Below, piece by piece: positions 1-9,310 of a DNA stretch of 53,396 nucleotides (positions within the stretch are counted from its first letter, which is position 1; every line of letters starts with the position of its first letter). Origin of the DNA: a virus. The stretch is from the IMG/VR virus record IMGVR_UViG_3300025072_000006, positions 1 through 53,396 of that record. One strand, written 5' to 3'. The notes under the pieces are model-generated. The model made no database searches. It worked only from the letters and a program-made list of their open reading frames with translations, and was not told the DNA's origin. Both the position numbers and the translations under genes were made by a program.

Positions 1-600
1 ATCTCCTATATCAGCTGTTGTTGTTTCTGTATATGAGACACTTCCCCCATTCCATATTGACATTATGTTACCTGATCTGGCATTGGATGCTGATACTGCG
101 GTGTAATCAAAGAATGCGCCGTCATATGAACTAGTACTCATAGAATATATGGATTCCGTTTTAGATGCAGAGGTAGCGCTTATAACCGCAGTTGTGTAAA
201 GTGATTGAGGTGATTTTCCTATATAAGTTTCTCCGGAAGCTGATACCTCTAGTACTGGAAGGCCTGAAATATCATTAACTGTAAATAGTGTTCCTGATAA
301 ATCATCGTCTACTGTAAATAGTGTTCCTACACTTCCTATAACGTCAAATACTGTTGAGCCACTTCCTATAACTGAAAGTGATTGTGAAGTTGCAGAGGCA
401 GATATTATAAGTGAACCTGTTATTTGAGCATCCCCTGTGAATGGGAAAGTTGATGATGCCGGTAAATTTGTTAATTGTGAACCATCACCTTGGAATGAAC
501 CGGAGAAGGATCCTGATAATCCAGGAGTCATATTAGGAGTACCATAATAGTATTCTGATGTTTGGATTAATCTGTCTGTATATGATGATGTAAATACCAT
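1..600 (-). CDS. Tail fibre-like protein, N-terminal part (cut by window edge)
   Basis: The reading frame opens with ATG at 600-598 and stays open to base 1, so the C-terminus lies outside the window. The 200 visible residues begin with MVFTSSYTDRLIQTSEYYYG, nearly the same N-terminus as the next fibre gene, followed by the module QGDGSQLTNL and the phrase FTGDAQITGSLIIS that recurs in all the fibre proteins here. Residues from about 140 (FDYTAVSASNARSGNIMSIW) resemble a segment I associate with tail fibres of uncultured marine phages. The likely role is a receptor-binding or fibre component. The conserved N-terminus probably attaches to the tail and the missing distal part would set host range. 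An ATATTTAT element sits only five bases upstream of the start codon. Confidence 0.7.
   Translation of the reverse strand, partial: MVFTSSYTDRLIQTSEYYYGTPNMTPGLSGSFSGSFQGDGSQLTNLPASSTFPFTGDAQITGSLIISASATSQSLSVIGSGSTVFDVIGSVGTLFTVDDDLSGTLFTVNDISGLPVLEVSASGETYIGKSPQSLYTTAVISATSASKTESIYSMSTSSYDGAFFDYTAVSASNARSGNIMSIWNGGSVSYTETTTADIGD
479..600. repeat. Direct repeat copy 1, fibre N-terminus
   Basis: These 122 bases match 2178-2299 without indels and with about nine differences by eye. The repeat encodes the shared N-terminal anchor of two neighbouring fibre genes and could serve as a site for homologous exchange of the distal parts. Confidence 0.85.
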
Positions 601-605
601 TTGTT

Positions 606-613
606 ATAAATAT
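606..613 (-). promoter_or_regulatory. ATATTTAT element before partial fibre gene
   Basis: The core ends five bases before the ATG at 600. If it is a -10 element, the transcript would be almost leaderless. Confidence 0.35.
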
Positions 614-615
614 TC

Positions 616-652
616 TTTAATATAATTTATCTGAGTAAAACAATGTTCCTCC
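616..652. repeat. Direct repeat of fibre C-terminal tip, copy 1
   Basis: These 37 bases are identical to 2309-2345. They encode the shared C-terminal tip GGGTLFYSDKLY and its stop codon in two adjacent fibre genes. Confidence 0.85.
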
Positions 653-2299
653 TCCTGGGATTTCGTTTGTAAATGAACCTAGCCCGAATGGTGTTAAGTT
701 TGTAAAGCTATTATTTAAAATAGATCCGGAATGAGCTCCACCATTTAAATCTATACCGTATGCAAATGATCCAGTACCAATTAATTGTACTAGTTCTGCT
801 CCATTTAGTTTTAAATACCCCCCAGTCATATCTACAATTCCTGATCCTGTTGTTGAATAAGCATGGGTTACTTTGTTATTGATTTCTAAAGTTCCTGCTG
901 ATAGTACAAAACAATAAGCATTAATAGGGTAATTATATCCATCATTATCAAAGAATGAATCAATAACAAGATGTCCTCCATCTATTATATTTCCAGTTCC
1001 TCTATTGTTTGTGTGACCTAAAGAACCTTTAAATATTAATTTACCGGTTGTGACTTTACAAAAATTAACATAAGCACTATTGGAATCTGCATTAAAATCT
1101 CCTGTGAATTCAACTTGAGATATATTGGTATCCATTTTAATACCATGGGCGCCATTATCTCTTAAAAATATTTGGTTGTCTATTTTATGTTGACCACCTC
1201 CATCGATATATATAGCACAAGCATCTGGGGTTACTCCTTGTGTTCGTAGTCTTCCACGAAGTATACCTCCGGTATTAGTTACTGACCCACAATTAAGACG
1301 TAAAGCACCATTAATATCGGCATCTATATCATACCATCCATGATATCCATCAGCAAATTCAATTGCATATTTATTATCTGCATCTCCCGTTGAATATGTT
1401 CCTCTTAGTCTTACATCTCCTCTTCCCTTATTAAGAAGTGCTTCTGATCCTGATGCAAACACAGTTGCATTTATATTTGCAGTATAGTAATACTGATCAC
1501 TTTCTATATAAATTGCTGGTCTAGTATCTGTAGGGTGTAGTTGCATTACGGATCCTTCAAATGTTCCTAATGAGTATGCATTAATTCCCAGTCTTCCAAA
1601 CACTAAAGCACCAGCATATGTTCCTAAATTTCCGGTGTTTACAATATCTCCCTTAACATAAAATGGATTTCCTTTTTCGTAATTTGCCCATATAGCCCCA
1701 CCATCTGTATTGGTAGGTTCAAGATCAACCGTTCCTCCTTGGTAGCCGGTGTTAGTGGTGTTGTTTGTAGTTTTAGCAGTATCAAATTCAAAATAACATT
1801 CTTTAGCTTGAATCTTAATAGCACCATAATCTGTATCATCTGAAATGAATGTTCCTGCTCCTCGTACATTTACTGGGTATACAGGATCTATTATATTTAC
1901 AACCCATTCATTTAAACTTGCCGTTGGGTGTACTGTAGCTCCTGGATAAAAATAATAATTTACTCCATCTTTGATTATGTTCGAGCTTTCTGAAGGATAG
2001 GTTCCTGGATATACTATGATTGTATCTCCTACATTTGCTGAACCAGTAGCTCCTAATATTGTTTTAAATGGTAAGTGTAAATCTCCTACTGTGGCTGTTC
2101 TATCATCTCCTGATGGAGAAACAAATAATGATTGTGTTAAATTTGTTGCAGCTGCTGACGGAACTCCTGTTAAAGCTGAACCATCACCTTGGAATGAACC
2201 TGAAAATGATCCTGATAATCCAGGAGTCATATTAGGAGTACCATAATAGTATTCTGATTCTTGTATTAATCCTTCTGTATATGATGATGTAAATGCCAT
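617..2299 (-). CDS. Tail fibre-like protein with beta-helix domain
   Basis: This 560-residue protein is a mosaic. Residues 1-45 repeat the anchor of the next gene downstream (MAFTSSYTEGLIQ, then SGSFSGSFQGDGSALTG). Residues from about 53 (TNLTQSLFVSPSGDD) to 125 match the upstream neighbour closely. The rest is a long run of short Gly/Asn/Thr-rich strands typical of a right-handed parallel beta-helix, as in phage depolymerase or adhesin fibres. The C-terminus SGSFTNEIPGGGTLFYSDKLY-like tip is shared with the upstream gene. I see no catalytic pair that would prove polysaccharide cleavage, so receptor binding is the safer reading. It sits 10 bases after the upstream fibre gene and 16 before the next, in a co-transcribed fibre cassette. 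Confidence 0.75.
   Translation of the reverse strand: MAFTSSYTEGLIQESEYYYGTPNMTPGLSGSFSGSFQGDGSALTGVPSAAATNLTQSLFVSPSGDDRTATVGDLHLPFKTILGATGSANVGDTIIVYPGTYPSESSNIIKDGVNYYFYPGATVHPTASLNEWVVNIIDPVYPVNVRGAGTFISDDTDYGAIKIQAKECYFEFDTAKTTNNTTNTGYQGGTVDLEPTNTDGGAIWANYEKGNPFYVKGDIVNTGNLGTYAGALVFGRLGINAYSLGTFEGSVMQLHPTDTRPAIYIESDQYYYTANINATVFASGSEALLNKGRGDVRLRGTYSTGDADNKYAIEFADGYHGWYDIDADINGALRLNCGSVTNTGGILRGRLRTQGVTPDACAIYIDGGGQHKIDNQIFLRDNGAHGIKMDTNISQVEFTGDFNADSNSAYVNFCKVTTGKLIFKGSLGHTNNRGTGNIIDGGHLVIDSFFDNDGYNYPINAYCFVLSAGTLEINNKVTHAYSTTGSGIVDMTGGYLKLNGAELVQLIGTGSFAYGIDLNGGAHSGSILNNSFTNLTPFGLGSFTNEIPGGGTLFYSDKLY
2002..2148. repeat. Direct repeat of beta-helix entry module, copy 1
   Basis: These 147 bases align without gaps to 3641-3787 with about ten differences by eye. 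They encode the TNLTQSLFVSPSGDD to DTIIVYPGTY segment in two adjacent fibre genes. Confidence 0.85.
2178..2299. repeat. Direct repeat copy 2, fibre N-terminus
   Basis: This is the partner of the copy at 479-600. The two copies are about 1.7 kb apart in the same orientation, so recombination between them would delete exactly one fibre gene. Confidence 0.85.
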
Positions 2300-2308
2300 T
2301 TATTCCTT

Positions 2309-2345
2309 TTTAATATAATTTATCTGAGTAAAACAATGTTCCTCC
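2309..2345. repeat. Direct repeat of fibre C-terminal tip, copy 2
   Basis: Identical over 37 bases to 616-652. It covers the end of the 797-residue fibre gene and its stop codon. Confidence 0.85.
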
Positions 2346-4703
2346 ACCTGTCAATTCATTATGAAATGAACCTGATTGAAATATAGCAGGAATATTTGTC
2401 CAACTATTATTAAATATAGATCCTGAATGTGATGAATTATTTAAATATATTGCATGTTGTGCAGCTCCTGGGGTATCACTAATTAATTGAGCTCCATTTA
2501 ATTTTAAATATCCTCCTGTCATATTGACTATTCCTGATCCTGTTGTATTTTGAAAATGTTTAACTTTATCATTTATTTCTAAAGTACCCCCAGATAAATC
2601 AAACACATCTATACCTATTGGTGAACTACTACCCCAATGTTCTAAATAATTATTAATAATTAATTTCCCCCCAGTAATTGTATTTGAAACAGCTCTTACC
2701 TCAGTATCTGCAGATACTCCATTCCAAATAAAAGTTCCCCCATTAATCTTAAATAAGGCTCCCGAACTCATATTTACATTTTGTGCTTGACCATTAAAAG
2801 AAGTAGTTCCAGTATAACCAGAGTCTGTGTAAAATATATTTTCTGATGTTGTTATTTTGAGGTTTAATAAATTTGTACCACCTAATAACATTTGTATCGC
2901 CCCATTTCCACTTGGTGAATCTGTACAACTTTGCCAACCGTTGATAACTGTACCAGAATTATAATTACCTGCACTTGCTAATTTAATCGCCCCAATGAAC
3001 TCTCCTTCAAATAAATAATGACCCGTGTTCTGGGAACAATTGACAGCATAAAAATTTGATTGGTCTCCTGTTTCAATAGATCCTTTCCAAGAACAATGAT
3101 TTACTCTAGCTGATGTTTGAAAACCATCTCCTGCTTCAGAATAAATATCTCCATACCCTCTAAAATCAGAGGCATCATTAGGAGAATATGCCATATAAAC
3201 ACAAGGCATATCAGATACCAAGCTTGTAATTGTTCCTTCGAAAATAACATTTCCGACCCCTGGGTTAAATACTCCTGAGCTTCCACCATCAGATCCTGAG
3301 TTTATTATATTTCCTTTAACGTTTACTACCCCTGCAGGGTCTGCGATATAATCTTGAGAAACCCATACACAATTAATGTAAGCTGCCCCCCCAGAATCAC
3401 CAATAGCAGTAGCTTTTGCAGTATCAAATTCTATGTGTCCTGATGGAGCTTTAAAGCCAATTGGTCCAAATTTGGGTGTATTACATATAAAAGTTCCAGC
3501 ACCTCTTACATTAACGGGATAAGTATAGGTATCCAGTCCTCCTAGAATAAATGCGGTAGCTAGGGTTGGTTCAACTGTAGCTCCAGGATAGAAACAATAG
3601 TTTACACCATCTTTTAATATATTAGCATTATCAGTGTAAGTTCCTGGATATACTATAATTGTATCTCCTATGTTTGCTGACCCAGTAGCTCCTAATATTG
3701 TTTTAAATGGTAAATGTAAATCTCCTACTACTGCTGTTCCATCATCTCCTGATGGAGAAACAAATAATGATTGTGTTAGATTTGTTGATGAATTTATTCC
3801 TGTTAATTGTGAACCATCACCTAATACATGCTGAAATGATCCAGTAACGCCATATACATCACCACTTGCACTTATGTCTCCGGAGGCTGAAATTGGGGAG
3901 TAGAAGTTAATAGATGTTAAAGTGGCATCCATAGATGCTGAATATGAAGTATAATCTGTGAGACCTAATTCTAATTTATTAGGGCTACTACCTCCACGTA
4001 TATAAGCTCCTTGAGCGTGTTGTCCTAACGAAAACATGCTATTAGAACTACCTCCACCATTAGTATAGAATCTTAATTCACCTTTTGGATCTCCATTGGT
4101 GTTAAACATTCTAAAGGATTGATCATTTGAAGCACCATCAGAAAAGAAATCAAAGAAAGGACCATGACCCGTTACAGCATTTGCTTCAAATACAAATCCA
4201 GTGTCGGAAATGAAATTTAAGGCATCATGGTATCTTCCACCACCACCACCATTATTATAGTATATAGTAGCACCTTCATCAACATGAGTTAGTTTTATTT
4301 TAGCTCCATGAGTGTTTGTACTACTATCAACAGTATTAATAATATCTAAACCAAATAATCCTTGACCATCATTAAATGACATAGAAGGAGAAGATCCAGA
4401 AAATGTGTACTCTGTTCCATCAGATGATGAAATTATTAATGATCCAGTTATTTCAGCATCTCCTGTGAATGGGAATGTTGAACCTCCACCTGCGTTTAGA
4501 GCATGAGATGCTGTTAATGCATATGAGCTACTAATAATAGCATTATATATAGTACCACTAGCATCTTTATATCTAGGTATATTGTCTGAGGTATCATAAA
4601 AATATGTACTTGAACTTACTAGGATATGTCCAGCAGAAGAAGTAACATACTGTTGGTATGGTATTCCTATTGATTGTGTTACTATACTATTATTTAAACT
4701 CAT
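2310..4703 (-). CDS. Tail fibre-like protein with ISASG modules and beta-helix
   Basis: A 797-residue protein. Residues 1-75 (MSLNNSIVTQSIGIPYQQYV, then ALTASHALNAGGG) form its own N-terminus. A globular middle (about 85-270) follows. Then come the modules ISASGDISASGDVYGVTGSF and LGDGSQLTGI near 270-305. From about 308 the sequence matches the downstream fibre gene (TNLTQSLFVSPSGDD through CFYPGATV) and continues as beta-helix-like short strands to the shared tip GGGTLFYSDKLY. It therefore looks like a third arrangement of the same parts. The role is probably receptor recognition at the tail. The start is ATG at 4703, six bases after the stop of the upstream fibre gene, which points to translational coupling. 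Confidence 0.75.
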   Translation of the reverse strand: MSLNNSIVTQSIGIPYQQYVTSSAGHILVSSSTYFYDTSDNIPRYKDASGTIYNAIISSSYALTASHALNAGGGSTFPFTGDAEITGSLIISSSDGTEYTFSGSSPSMSFNDGQGLFGLDIINTVDSSTNTHGAKIKLTHVDEGATIYYNNGGGGGRYHDALNFISDTGFVFEANAVTGHGPFFDFFSDGASNDQSFRMFNTNGDPKGELRFYTNGGGSSNSMFSLGQHAQGAYIRGGSSPNKLELGLTDYTSYSASMDATLTSINFYSPISASGDISASGDVYGVTGSFQHVLGDGSQLTGINSSTNLTQSLFVSPSGDDGTAVVGDLHLPFKTILGATGSANIGDTIIVYPGTYTDNANILKDGVNYCFYPGATVEPTLATAFILGGLDTYTYPVNVRGAGTFICNTPKFGPIGFKAPSGHIEFDTAKATAIGDSGGAAYINCVWVSQDYIADPAGVVNVKGNIINSGSDGGSSGVFNPGVGNVIFEGTITSLVSDMPCVYMAYSPNDASDFRGYGDIYSEAGDGFQTSARVNHCSWKGSIETGDQSNFYAVNCSQNTGHYLFEGEFIGAIKLASAGNYNSGTVINGWQSCTDSPSGNGAIQMLLGGTNLLNLKITTSENIFYTDSGYTGTTSFNGQAQNVNMSSGALFKINGGTFIWNGVSADTEVRAVSNTITGGKLIINNYLEHWGSSSPIGIDVFDLSGGTLEINDKVKHFQNTTGSGIVNMTGGYLKLNGAQLISDTPGAAQHAIYLNNSSHSGSIFNNSWTNIPAIFQSGSFHNELTGGGTLFYSDKLY
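3641..3787. repeat. Direct repeat of beta-helix entry module, copy 2
   Basis: This is the partner of the copy at 2002-2148. It lies inside the 797-residue gene at the junction between the ISASG stalk and the beta-helix domain. Confidence 0.85.
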
Positions 4704-4709
4704 TTATCC

Positions 4710-7700
4710 TTAATTATTAATTACTATATTTCCTTGTGCATCTGGTGTGTTTAATACTGCTTGGGTTACTTTTGTTGGGTTAGTTGGTGTACAATTTTTA
4801 AAAGTGTTATTTGCAAAAAATACTGGAGTATCATCATCATCTGCTGTTATTGCTGTGTTTAACGTAGTGTTATTATAAAAATCAAAGGAACAATTAGTTA
4901 TTGTAGCTGTTGTTGCTCCTGTGTCGATTTTGATTGAATTTTGTCCATTAGTAGGATAATCATCTATAATAGCACAATTTGAAATTTCACCATTTCCTAA
5001 TGTAATACCTGGTCCTAAATATTCAAAATTATAAATTGTTACCCCTAAAACTTCACTACTCCCAGCGGCTACTGATACATCTTGCTCAGTGTATACAGAT
5101 CCTCCTATCATTTCTCCAATCAAAGATACGCCTATTCCTCCTGAATTTCTTATTGTACTATTAACTAATCTTCTTGTACCTGTAATTCCAGCCCCGTCAT
5201 CTGCTATTATAGTACAGTTTATTACATAAAAAGCACTTAATCCCTGTCCTGTTTCAGCATGGAAATAACTATCATAAATGTAACTATTAGAAGCTTCAGC
5301 TCCTGCTTGACCTCCATAAGTATGTACTTTTAGATTATAATGTTTTTTTAGATATCCTTTAAAATAAATTCCCTTTTTAGCATAAACATCTAGATTTTTC
5401 AACACTCCAAAGGTTTCAATCAGGTAAGAAAAAGGACTTCCAAGAAATTTACCCCCATTAAGTGTACCATCGTTTCTAATAGGATAGTATGGGGTATAAT
5501 TACTACCATTTTCCACCTCCCATTCAAATCCTATATTAGTTATTTCTGAAGCTGGATTATCTATATAAAGTAATCTGTTAAATATATTAACACCTTCACC
5601 TTGTGTAAATCTTATTCTACCATTATAGAAAGAACATGATACAGCAATATCATTATCACTAAACATATCTTTAGCATCTAATGTTGCACTAGCACTAATA
5701 AATAATTCATTACCATTAAAATTAAAATCAACTTTATCTTTTAAATGATAGACATGATCTGATGCTTCTGTTACATTTGTAAATAATTGAATAGTATCTC
5801 CCGCAGTTGCTGCTTGTAAGGATGATGATAAATCAGAATAATATGTGTATTCTCCACTAGAATTAGCTATACCAAATTTACCTGAGGTTGTTGGGAGGTT
5901 TGTTAATTGTGAACCATCACCTTGAAATGAACCGGAGAAGGATCCTGAAAATACCCCATTTCCAGATTGAGCAAATGAAGCCGTATCTGCATAACTTGAA
6001 GATATTTCTTTTATGATTTCGTGAGACGCACTTACTGCATAGGATGCTGTTAAAGCATAACTTGATGAAACAATTCCTGTTAATTGAGAACCATCACCTA
6101 CAAAATAAGCTGCTGATGCTGTGCTTGGGAAGATTATATCTCCAGTTGCTAATGAAGCAGAAATAGTGACTAAGGAATTACCATTGCCTATTCGGAGTTG
6201 ATTTGATGGGTTATCTGTTCCTAAACTACCTGATCCTAATATAATATTACCATCTCCACTTGATATGCTTTTTCCTGCTTCAAAGCCTATAGTTGTATTA
6301 CCTTGACCACCGTTAATATAATATAATGAATTCTGTCCAATACCTGTATTATATTTAACTCCATCTGTATTACCAATTACAGCCCCATACCCAGCAGCAA
6401 GACCTATAAGTACATTTCCATCGATAGCATCTGCTGCTACCCCTAAAGTACCTCTTAAATTTCTTCCAGCAGCTCCACCTATGAAGACATTAGAATGAGG
6501 ACCAGATGAATATTGTAAAGATCTACCCGCAGATGATCCAATTAAAACTGCATAGTCTTCATCATCTAATAGCTCACCTGCATTATCACCTATTAAAACA
6601 TTACCTTGCCCAGTACTCATTAAACCAGGTCCTGCATTTTGGCCTATAGAAACATTTGATATATGGCTAACTCCCGGTCCTCTTGGAATAAATGATCCTG
6701 ATATAACTAATGATCCTGTTATTTCTGCATCTCCTGTATATGGGAAAGTTGATGATGTTGGTAAATTGGTTAATTGTGAACCATCACCTAATAAATGTTG
6801 AAATGAACCCGTTACTCCATATACATCTCCACTTGAACTTATGTCTACTGATGCTGTTAAAGGATTAGTGTGAAATTCCCCCTTAACCGATACCCCACTA
6901 TCTGATAAATCTATGTATGTGGCATTATCATTAATACTAAGTTTAACAGAATTATCATCAACAATAAATGTACTATTATCAACACCATCAACGTGGTGTA
7001 ACGATATTGAGCTATCTTTCCCATCTATTTTTATAGGACTATTACCTTGAATATAACTAAATGATCCGGTTATTGCTGACATTGTTCCACTTGCACTAAT
7101 ATCTCCAGAAGCTGTTATATTTCTTACTTCAATATCACCACTACAACTTAAAGGTCCTACTGGTATTTCAATTAATCCACTTGCCGATACTTGAAATAAA
7201 GGCATACCTGATATGTCATTTACTTCCATTAAAGTACCTAGTAAACCATCGGATACTGAGAATAATTGCCCTGCTGATCCTTGTACATCGAATATTGTTG
7301 AACCTGATCCCTCTATTGTAAGTGAACCTGTAATGCCTGCTGATCCTGAATATTGTCCGTCCCATGAACCTGAATCTATTCCTGTTAATTGTGAACCATC
7401 TCCTAAAACATGACTAAATGATCCTGTTACACCATATATATCACCACTTGCACTTACATTTCCTGATGCTGTTAAGTCGGTGTTGACATATAACCCACCA
7501 TCTGGTGAAATTGAAGCAGTTGCTGAACCAGATGCTATTTGAGATAAATTTAAGCCTGTAATGCCTGATGCTGGGATATTAGTTAACCCGGATCCATTGC
7601 CTTCGAAACTACCACTAAAGATACCATCTCCAGATTGGGCAAATGAAGCCGTGTCTGCATAGCTTGAAGATACCTCTTTTATAATTTCATGAGATGCGGA

Positions 7701-8081
7701 TACGGCGTAAGATGCGGATACTGCAAATGTTGCATAGCTTGAACTAATAGCATTTAAGACATAAGATGCGGTTTGGGCTGTTTCTACATAGGAGGCAGTT
7801 GATGCATAACTTGATGAATCAATACCTGTTAATTGTGAACCATCTCCATAATAAGTGCTAGCAGAAACAGCTGATGCTGAAATATCTCCTAATACATTTA
7901 AATTGACTCCAGAACCGGATATTGTTAGTGACCCGGTTATAAATGCATCGCCAAAATGTGAACCGTCCCATTCTGCTGTTATACCAGTTAGATTTGAGCC
8001 ATCACCTTGAAATGATCCTGAGAACGAACCCGATAATGATAAATTGTCTCGTAATTGTCCACTTTTAAATTGTCTTGCCAT
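4710..8081 (-). CDS. Large tail fibre-like protein with YadA-like head repeats
   Basis: A 1123-residue fibre. I take ATG at 8081, which overlaps the preceding stop as TAATG, over a GTG nine bases upstream. The N-terminus (MARQFKSGQLRDNLSLSGSF) leads into many copies of three modules: GDGSQLTGI, ASGDISASG and SSSYA-TASYA-VSASHEI. Around residues 490-660 is a series of degenerate repeats such as GNVLIGDNAG, AVLIGSSAG and GNTTIGFEAG, like the beta-roll head of trimeric adhesins (YadA/Hia type). The last 350 residues look like a parallel beta-helix (NGRIRFTQ, NCTIIADD, NSTIRNSGG). This is probably a trimeric receptor-binding fibre, and the longest of the four here. No S74 chaperone or lysozyme-like domain is visible. 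Confidence 0.75.
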   Translation of the reverse strand: MARQFKSGQLRDNLSLSGSFSGSFQGDGSNLTGITAEWDGSHFGDAFITGSLTISGSGVNLNVLGDISASAVSASTYYGDGSQLTGIDSSSYASTASYVETAQTASYVLNAISSSYATFAVSASYAVSASHEIIKEVSSSYADTASFAQSGDGIFSGSFEGNGSGLTNIPASGITGLNLSQIASGSATASISPDGGLYVNTDLTASGNVSASGDIYGVTGSFSHVLGDGSQLTGIDSGSWDGQYSGSAGITGSLTIEGSGSTIFDVQGSAGQLFSVSDGLLGTLMEVNDISGMPLFQVSASGLIEIPVGPLSCSGDIEVRNITASGDISASGTMSAITGSFSYIQGNSPIKIDGKDSSISLHHVDGVDNSTFIVDDNSVKLSINDNATYIDLSDSGVSVKGEFHTNPLTASVDISSSGDVYGVTGSFQHLLGDGSQLTNLPTSSTFPYTGDAEITGSLVISGSFIPRGPGVSHISNVSIGQNAGPGLMSTGQGNVLIGDNAGELLDDEDYAVLIGSSAGRSLQYSSGPHSNVFIGGAAGRNLRGTLGVAADAIDGNVLIGLAAGYGAVIGNTDGVKYNTGIGQNSLYYINGGQGNTTIGFEAGKSISSGDGNIILGSGSLGTDNPSNQLRIGNGNSLVTISASLATGDIIFPSTASAAYFVGDGSQLTGIVSSSYALTASYAVSASHEIIKEISSSYADTASFAQSGNGVFSGSFSGSFQGDGSQLTNLPTTSGKFGIANSSGEYTYYSDLSSSLQAATAGDTIQLFTNVTEASDHVYHLKDKVDFNFNGNELFISASATLDAKDMFSDNDIAVSCSFYNGRIRFTQGEGVNIFNRLLYIDNPASEITNIGFEWEVENGSNYTPYYPIRNDGTLNGGKFLGSPFSYLIETFGVLKNLDVYAKKGIYFKGYLKKHYNLKVHTYGGQAGAEASNSYIYDSYFHAETGQGLSAFYVINCTIIADDGAGITGTRRLVNSTIRNSGGIGVSLIGEMIGGSVYTEQDVSVAAGSSEVLGVTIYNFEYLGPGITLGNGEISNCAIIDDYPTNGQNSIKIDTGATTATITNCSFDFYNNTTLNTAITADDDDTPVFFANNTFKNCTPTNPTKVTQAVLNTPDAQGNIVINN

Positions 8082-9310
8082 TAAGCCCACCTACCATTAA
8101 TAATTATTACATCTTGTGAATCCAATGTATATCCCATTGTGCTAGTGTCGAAGTCTATAGTTTGTGGAGATGTTTGTAATGGCGTCCATGTATAAAGTAC
8201 TTTATCTATATATTGTCCATTGATATATATATCGAATTCATTCTTGGTTGCAACTGTTAGATTGACTGGATTTATTGCAGGAGCTGCAGGTACTGTAATT
8301 GTATCTGTGTCTACAAATGTTCCTGTCTGATCTGTTAAATTAAGAAGGTATGATAGTGTGTCTGCATCGATTGTCGTTGTCCCACTACCTCCTCCACCTG
8401 ATACAATTACTGAATTTCCGGATATAATACTTTGTTGTGCGTCTATTAATTGTTGTGGAACAATTGTAGTATCAAATATATTTGTGTCTGTGTCGATAAC
8501 TGTTGCCCATGATAATTTTTTTATTGAAAATCTTTTTTGTACTACAGATTGCCTATACTCTTGTTCTGCCATCAGTGTCCCGTTAACTAATAATGGTATT
8601 GTACATCTTACTAGCCTATCTTCTCCTACAGTGTTAATAGTTTCAAAACTCATATCTTGTATAAATGTTCTATATTTATTAAATTCATTGCCCCAAGCAA
8701 ATGTTCCATATGGCATAATTTGTTCTACCAAATCATTCATTTGTGTCGTAAAATCTGTCCAAATCATTATATCATAATTAACATCTATATATTCTGGAAT
8801 ATTTATTGCGTATAATTCTTGTGAACTGATGGGCTCATTTATTGGTAACGGAAATAACTCATCTTGGTATCTATTTCTTTTATTATATTTTTGTTTATAT
8901 ATAATTTGATTTCCTGATACGTGTCTATTAACATCTAATTTTTTTAATTCATCTCTCTCTGTTAATGAATTTCTTTTTAATACAATTATAGGAGATTGTA
9001 ACATTCCTTTTTGATCTCGCAAATATCCCAATCTTCTTACATTATCCCACTTTTCTCCATTTGCAAATATAACAGGAACTTCTATTAATTCTCCATTTGC
9101 CTCAACTTGTGGTTGTATTTGATTTTCTATAAACCACTTAATTGCATAATCAATGTCATACACTGTACGCTTTGGTGTTCGAACTACGTCGTCATCTCTT
9201 CGTACTTGATTTGCTCTATTAAATATAGGATCTGGTCTAACCGATTCACTATTTTTTAATTCAGGTTTATTAGTTTTCCTGTCGATATTTTGTCTTCGCT
9301 CTCTTGGCAT
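8081..9310 (-). CDS. Tail completion / sheath-terminator protein, gp15-like
   Basis: A 409-residue protein. After a charged N-terminus, residues 45-120 (YDIDYAIKWFIENQIQPQVE, then IEVPVIFANGEKWDNVRR and SPIIVLKRN) resemble the N-terminal part of the T4 gp15 family, which caps the tail at the sheath end. Residues 160-250 (YDIMIWTDFTTQMNDLVEQI and ENTVGED-like strands) fit the same small-domain fold. The C-terminal 150 residues, with a GGGGSG linker and a beta-rich segment ending INGRWA, look like an added domain. Its place right after the gp13/gp14 candidates agrees with T4 order 13-14-15. Its start overlaps the gp14 candidate's stop as TAATG. Identification is by motif feel and position, so another tail-end protein is possible. 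Confidence 0.5.
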   Translation of the reverse strand: MPRERRQNIDRKTNKPELKNSESVRPDPIFNRANQVRRDDDVVRTPKRTVYDIDYAIKWFIENQIQPQVEANGELIEVPVIFANGEKWDNVRRLGYLRDQKGMLQSPIIVLKRNSLTERDELKKLDVNRHVSGNQIIYKQKYNKRNRYQDELFPLPINEPISSQELYAINIPEYIDVNYDIMIWTDFTTQMNDLVEQIMPYGTFAWGNEFNKYRTFIQDMSFETINTVGEDRLVRCTIPLLVNGTLMAEQEYRQSVVQKRFSIKKLSWATVIDTDTNIFDTTIVPQQLIDAQQSIISGNSVIVSGGGGSGTTTIDADTLSYLLNLTDQTGTFVDTDTITVPAAPAINPVNLTVATKNEFDIYINGQYIDKVLYTWTPLQTSPQTIDFDTSTMGYTLDSQDVIIINGRWA

